A stretch of 34,818 nucleotides of DNA from PALSA-1006 sp964532405 (GTDB lineage Bacteria; Pseudomonadota; Gammaproteobacteria; Burkholderiales; Gallionellaceae), in NCBI GenBank assembly GCA_964532405.1, contig CAZHIC010000024.1, forward strand, positions 1-34,818, written 5' to 3'. Made by a program: the position numbers and the translations under genes. The notes beneath the pieces were generated by a model. It searched no databases, was not told where the DNA came from, and saw only the letters and a program-made list of their open reading frames with translations. Positions within the stretch are counted from its first letter, which is position 1. Every line of letters starts with the position of its first letter. Below, in pieces: positions 31,255 through 34,818 of the stretch.

Positions 31255-33105
31255 TTATTTTTCAACCTGAGACACGTCGCGCACCGCCCCCTTATCCGCA
31301 CTGGTCACCATAGCAGCGTAGGCGCGCAATGCTGCCGATACTTTGCGCGTGCGCTCCGTAGCCGGCTTCCATGCCTGTTTGCCCTTCGCTTCCATCGCCG
31401 CACGGCGCTGTGCCAACTCGGCATCGGAGATCGCCAGCTGGATGCTGCGATTCGGAATGTCGATCTCGATACGGTCGCCTTCCTGCACCAGCCCTATCGC
31501 GCCGCCGCTCGCGGCTTCCGGCGAAACGTGGCCGATACTCAAACCTGACGTACCCCCGGAAAAACGCCCATCAGTGAGTAACGCACAGGCCTTGCCCATG
31601 CCCTTCGATTTTAAATAAGAAGTGGGGTACAGCATTTCTTGCATCCCCGGCCCGCCCTTCGGCCCTTCGTAACGGATCACGACCACGTCGCCAGCCACAA
31701 TCTGGTCAGCGAGAATGCTGGCCACGGCCGCGTCCTGACTCTCGAACACGCGAGCCCGTCCGCTGAATTTTAAAATACTGTCATCCACGCCCGCCGTTTT
31801 CACGATGCAACCATCCAGCGCGATATTGCCGTGCAGCACCGCCAGTCCGCCGTCCCGAGAATAGGCGTGCGCGCTATCGCGAATGCAGCCGTTGGCGCGG
31901 TCCGCGTCCACTTCGGGATACAGCATGGACTGCGAAAACGCGATGGTGGTAACGATGCCGCCGGGTGCGGCGCGAAAAAACTTCTTCACGGCTTCGTCGT
32001 CCGTCTGCACGATGTCCCACTGTTTGAGTCCGTCGCGCAAAGTTTTGCTGTGTATCGTTCCCGCGTCGGCATGCAGCAGACCCGCGCGATCCAGTTCGCC
32101 CAGAATCGCGGCGATGCCTCCCGCACGATGCACGTCCTCCATGTGGTACTCGGACGAGGGCGCGACTTTGCACAACGTGGGCACATGACGCGACAGCCTA
32201 TCCATGTCCTTCATGGTGAAATCCACACCCGCTTCGTGCGCGATGGCGAGCAGATGCAGCACGGTGTTGGTCGAACCGCCCATGGCGATGTCCAACGTCA
32301 TGGCGTTTTCAAACGCGTCGAAGGTGGCGATGCTGCGCGGCAACACGCTGGCGTCGTCCTGTTCGTAATAGTGCTTGGCGAGCTCGACGATGGTGCGCCC
32401 CGCACGCAAAAATAACTGTTTGCGTTCGGCGTGCGTCGCCACCAGCGAACCGTTTCCGGGCAGCGACAAGCCCAAGGCTTCGGTCAAACAGTTCATCGAG
32501 TTCGCGGTGAACATGCCGGAACAGGAGCCGCAGGTGGGGCAGGCGGAACGTTCGATGGCATCCAGCTCCTCGTCGCTCACGCGGCTGTCGGCAGCGGCGA
32601 CCATCGCATCCACCAAGTCCAGCCCTTTAGACTTGCCCTGCCAGTTCACTTTGCCCGCTTCCATCGGCCCACCGGAAACAAACACCACCGGAATGTTCAG
32701 GCGCATCGCGGCCATCAACATACCCGGCGTGATCTTGTCGCAGTTGGAGATGCACACCAGCGCATCGGCACAGTGCGCGTTGACCATGTACTCCACCGAG
32801 TCGGCGATCAGGTCGCGCGAAGGCAACGAATACAGCATGCCGTCGTGCCCCATGGCGATGCCGTCGTCCACCGCGATGGTGTTGAACTCCTTGGCGATAC
32901 CGCCCGCACGCTCAATCTCGCGCGCCACCAGCTGCCCCATATCCTTGAGGTGGACATGGCCGGGGACGAACTGGGTGAACGAGTTGGAGATAGCGATGAT
33001 GGGCTTGCCGAAATCGCCATCAGTCATGCCGGTGGCGCGCCATAAAGCACGCGCACCGGCCATGTTGCGGCCATGGGTGGTGGTGCGGGAACGGTATTGG
33101 GGCAT
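31255..33105 (-). CDS. ilvD: Dihydroxy-acid dehydratase
   Basis: IlvD dehydrates dihydroxy acids to 2-keto acids in valine, leucine and isoleucine synthesis. The 616 residues match the E. coli type throughout. Candidate iron-sulfur ligands are C122 (ISNCDKITPG) and C195 (CGSCSGMFTANS). Other hallmarks are HGRNMAGARALWRATGMTDG, TLDIAMGGSTNTVLH and DGRFSGGTSGLSIGHVSPEA. The start has an AGGAG site seven bases upstream. It is divergent from lgt across 65 bases. Confidence 0.98.
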   Translation of the reverse strand: MPQYRSRTTTHGRNMAGARALWRATGMTDGDFGKPIIAISNSFTQFVPGHVHLKDMGQLVAREIERAGGIAKEFNTIAVDDGIAMGHDGMLYSLPSRDLIADSVEYMVNAHCADALVCISNCDKITPGMLMAAMRLNIPVVFVSGGPMEAGKVNWQGKSKGLDLVDAMVAAADSRVSDEELDAIERSACPTCGSCSGMFTANSMNCLTEALGLSLPGNGSLVATHAERKQLFLRAGRTIVELAKHYYEQDDASVLPRSIATFDAFENAMTLDIAMGGSTNTVLHLLAIAHEAGVDFTMKDMDRLSRHVPTLCKVAPSSEYHMEDVHRAGGIAAILGELDRAGLLHADAGTIHSKTLRDGLKQWDIVQTDDEAVKKFFRAAPGGIVTTIAFSQSMLYPEVDADRANGCIRDSAHAYSRDGGLAVLHGNIALDGCIVKTAGVDDSILKFSGRARVFESQDAAVASILADQIVAGDVVVIRYEGPKGGPGMQEMLYPTSYLKSKGMGKACALLTDGRFSGGTSGLSIGHVSPEAASGGAIGLVQEGDRIEIDIPNRSIQLAISDAELAQRRAAMEAKGKQAWKPATERTRKVSAALRAYAAMVTSADKGAVRDVSQVEK

Positions 33106-33170
33106 GATGTCTCTCCTTTAAAAAATTGAAGCACGTATAATCCGAAAACCAATTCTAACCGATTCGCCCT

Positions 33171-33968
33171 ATGCTCGTTCACCCGCAATTCGACCCCGTC
33201 GCCATCCACCTAGGCTCTTTCGGCATCCGCTGGTACGGGCTGATGTATCTGCTCGGCTTCGCCTGTTTCATCTGGCTGGGCAAAAAACGCTTGCGCACGC
33301 TGAACCGCCCCGGCTGGGATAGCAAATTTCTCGACGACCTGCTGTTCTACGGCGTGCTCGGCGTGGTGCTGGGCGGACGCTTGGGCGAGGTATTGTTCTA
33401 CAACCCCGGCTATTATTTTGCCCATCCTGAAAAAATTCTCGCGGTGTGGGAAGGCGGCATGTCGTTCCACGGCGGCTTCCTCGGCGTGCTGGTGGCCATG
33501 GTGCTGTTCGCGCGCAGCCGCAACATCGGGTGGCTGGCACTGATGGATTTCATCGCACCATTGACCCCACCGGGACTGGCGTTCGGACGCATCGGCAATT
33601 TCATCAACGGCGAATTGTGGGGACGCCCGACCGACATGCCGTGGGGCATGGTGTTCCCGCAGGTGGACGATCTGCCGCGCCACCCTTCGCAGCTGTATGA
33701 GTTCGCACTGGAAGGCGTCGCGCTGTTCGTATTGCTGTGGCTGTATTCGCGCAAACCGCGTCCGACCGGCGCGGTGCTCGGCTTGTCAATCGCCGCTTAC
33801 GGCTGCTTCCGCTTCCTCGCCGAATTCACGCGCACACCGGACGACGGCATTTTCGGCCTGATGACCTTCGGCGTCAGCATGGGACAGTGGCTGAGTCTGC
33901 CAATGGTGTTGGCGGGAGCGGGGATGATGGTGTGGGCTTACAGGCAGAATTCAAAATCGAAGAACTAA
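33171..33968 (+). CDS. lgt: Prolipoprotein diacylglyceryl transferase
   Basis: Lgt adds diacylglycerol to the lipobox Cys of prolipoproteins, including presumably the LivK seen here. The 265 residues have about seven membrane segments. The family motif H100-GGFLG and the signature GRIGNFINGELWGRPTDMPW (139-158) are intact. The start ATG 33171 lies in the short divergent region with ilvD, which contains TATAAT at 33136-33141 as a possible -10. Confidence 0.97.
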   Translation: MLVHPQFDPVAIHLGSFGIRWYGLMYLLGFACFIWLGKKRLRTLNRPGWDSKFLDDLLFYGVLGVVLGGRLGEVLFYNPGYYFAHPEKILAVWEGGMSFHGGFLGVLVAMVLFARSRNIGWLALMDFIAPLTPPGLAFGRIGNFINGELWGRPTDMPWGMVFPQVDDLPRHPSQLYEFALEGVALFVLLWLYSRKPRPTGAVLGLSIAAYGCFRFLAEFTRTPDDGIFGLMTFGVSMGQWLSLPMVLAGAGMMVWAYRQNSKSKN

Positions 33969-33981
33969 GGGTTCGGGATCA

Positions 33982-34025
33982 AGGGTTCAGGATTAAGACC
34001 GCAGGTTTGCTGAATCCTTAACCCT
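33982..34025 (+). terminator. Inverted repeat, likely terminator after lgt
   Basis: AGGGTTCAGGATTAAG (33982-33997) pairs with CTGAATCCTTAACCCT (34010-34025) at 14 of 16 positions. It lies 13 bases after the lgt stop and is followed by GTTTC, so the T-tract is poor. Confidence 0.5.
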
Positions 34026-34069
34026 GTTTCAAAATTCCCGCATACCCTTTCCCCTGTTATGATTCGTCC

Positions 34070-34369
34070 ATGCGCCTGACACCACTCCAACAACGCACTA
34101 TATGCGAAACGGTATCCACACATATCGGGCAGAATACGCGTATCTGGTTATTCGGTTCTCGCTGCAATGAAAATGTTCGCGGTGGCGATCTCGACTTACT
34201 GATTGAAAATGACGCATTGCCATCTACCATGCAGCGCGCCCGAGTCAAACTTGCTCTGGAATCATCCCTCGCGATGCCGGTTGACATCATCGGCATCAAA
34301 CGCGGCACTCCCCCCAATGCTTTTCAGCGCATCGCCTTGGCAACGGGCATTCTTCTTGGCGGCGCGTGA
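34070..34369 (+). CDS. MNT-type nucleotidyltransferase antitoxin (MntA-like)
   Basis: Minimal nucleotidyltransferase, 99 residues, the expected antitoxin that AMPylates its HEPN toxin. The pol-beta motif is G29-S30-R...D40-L-D42 (WLFGSRCNENVRGGDLDLL), and D72 (PVDIIGI) is the third acidic residue. All three acids are intact. Its stop TGA overlaps the next ATG by one base (TGATG). Confidence 0.88.
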   Translation: MRLTPLQQRTICETVSTHIGQNTRIWLFGSRCNENVRGGDLDLLIENDALPSTMQRARVKLALESSLAMPVDIIGIKRGTPPNAFQRIALATGILLGGA

Positions 34370-34815
34370 TGAACGAAAACATTCTCGACGCGGAACGGCA
34401 ATATCTCGCCAGCCTGCTTGAAGCGATTCAACGTTGCGTCTATTTTTTGCACGCCTCCGACAGCAAAATTGCATGGCCTCTGGATGCCGACGAACTTGCC
34501 GCCAGAAAAAAAGACGAACCGTTATTCGAGTCTCTATCCGCCATCAACGAACGTTTCGCAAGGCTACAAGACACCCTAGGTGCGGCAATGCGGCATTCCG
34601 CCATGTTAATGAGTGAGCCAACCGACAGCTTTCTCAAGGTGCTCGCCTTTTACGAAAAAAGCGGAGTAATAGATACAGTTTCGTCATGGCAGCTATGTCG
34701 CACCGCACGTAATCTTGCCGCTCACGATTATGAAACCGAGTATGCGGTGATAGCCGATCACTTCAGGGCACCTCTAAAAATTGATTATTTGCACTTCGTA
34801 AACTTGCCCCTGTAA
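34369..34815 (+). CDS. HEPN-domain toxin (HepT-like)
   Basis: Helical HEPN ribonuclease toxin of a HEPN/MNT pair, 148 residues. The motif is R114-N-L-A-A-H119-D-Y121, an exact Rx4HxY as in HepT, where the Tyr is the AMPylation target. ATG 34369 was chosen over GTG 34366. The gene is complete, ending at 34815 just before the window edge. Confidence 0.88.
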   Translation: MNENILDAERQYLASLLEAIQRCVYFLHASDSKIAWPLDADELAARKKDEPLFESLSAINERFARLQDTLGAAMRHSAMLMSEPTDSFLKVLAFYEKSGVIDTVSSWQLCRTARNLAAHDYETEYAVIADHFRAPLKIDYLHFVNLPL

Positions 34816-34818
34816 TTT

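Noticed and set aside
31126..31548. Plus-strand frame of 140 codons overlapping the ilvD 3' end
   Set aside because: Most of it is antisense to ilvD, and the free part (31126-31254) has no ribosome site. I see nothing else firm in that 200-base gap except a weak hairpin near 31230-31243.
1..34818. CRISPR arrays, tRNA and rRNA genes
   Set aside because: No evenly spaced direct repeats, tRNA cloverleaf signatures or rRNA sequence were noticed in the intergenic stretches.

Overview
The window looks like a chromosomal segment of a betaproteobacterium. Gene content and order fit the Nitrosomonadales/Gallionellaceae (freshwater iron- or nitrogen-oxidiser relatives), but this is inferred from gene style and not from any marker search. 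The evidence is the ogt-xerD pairing, the rpsP-rimM-trmD-rplS operon, a GspC-to-GspN secretion cluster with a short GspC, an E. coli-type IlvD, and small periplasmic c-type cytochromes.

Layout. (1) 1-11463: the tail of an unidentified gene, then a complete-looking type II secretion operon gspCDEFGHIJK-(small ORF)-LMN on the plus strand, most junctions overlapping. The prepilin peptidase GspO and a pilotin are absent here. (2) 11464-13943: an accessory patch. It holds a short inverted repeat, a minus-strand terminator, the 3' remnant of a probable outer-membrane beta-barrel gene cut by an IS30-family element, and a VapBC-type toxin-antitoxin pair. (3) 13944-16098: the translation operon rpsP-rimM-trmD-rplS, with a promoter and a strong UUCG-loop terminator. 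(4) 16099-18570: a HicB-like/HEPN-like fusion gene, ogt and xerD, with GC-rich palindromes on both sides of the fusion-ogt pair. (5) 18709-24042: a tightly overlapping five-gene surface-glycan cassette (GT9, GtrA, GT39, BNR/Asp-box protein, membrane protein). (6) 24044-28865, minus strand: a branched-chain amino-acid ABC transporter, livK-livH-livM-livG-livF, with a lipoprotein-type binding protein. (7) 28866-31053, minus strand: two paralogous cytochrome c genes and an orphan ParA, produced by a tandem duplication that left a chimeric parA'/livK' pseudogene between the copies. (8) 31255-34815: ilvD (minus), divergent lgt (plus), then a HEPN/MNT toxin-antitoxin pair.

How the parts work together. 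The Gsp proteins form one envelope-spanning secretion machine. The GT9-GtrA-GT39 cassette probably supplies and transfers a glycan in the inner membrane. The Liv proteins form one importer, and IlvD makes branched-chain precursors. The most unusual items are the HicB-HEPN fusion, the duplication at livK-cytochrome-parA with microhomology junctions and a gene-conversion-like block, the glycan cassette with its Asp-box protein, and a 58-codon ORF coupled by ATGA to gspL. I saw no tRNA, rRNA or CRISPR array.
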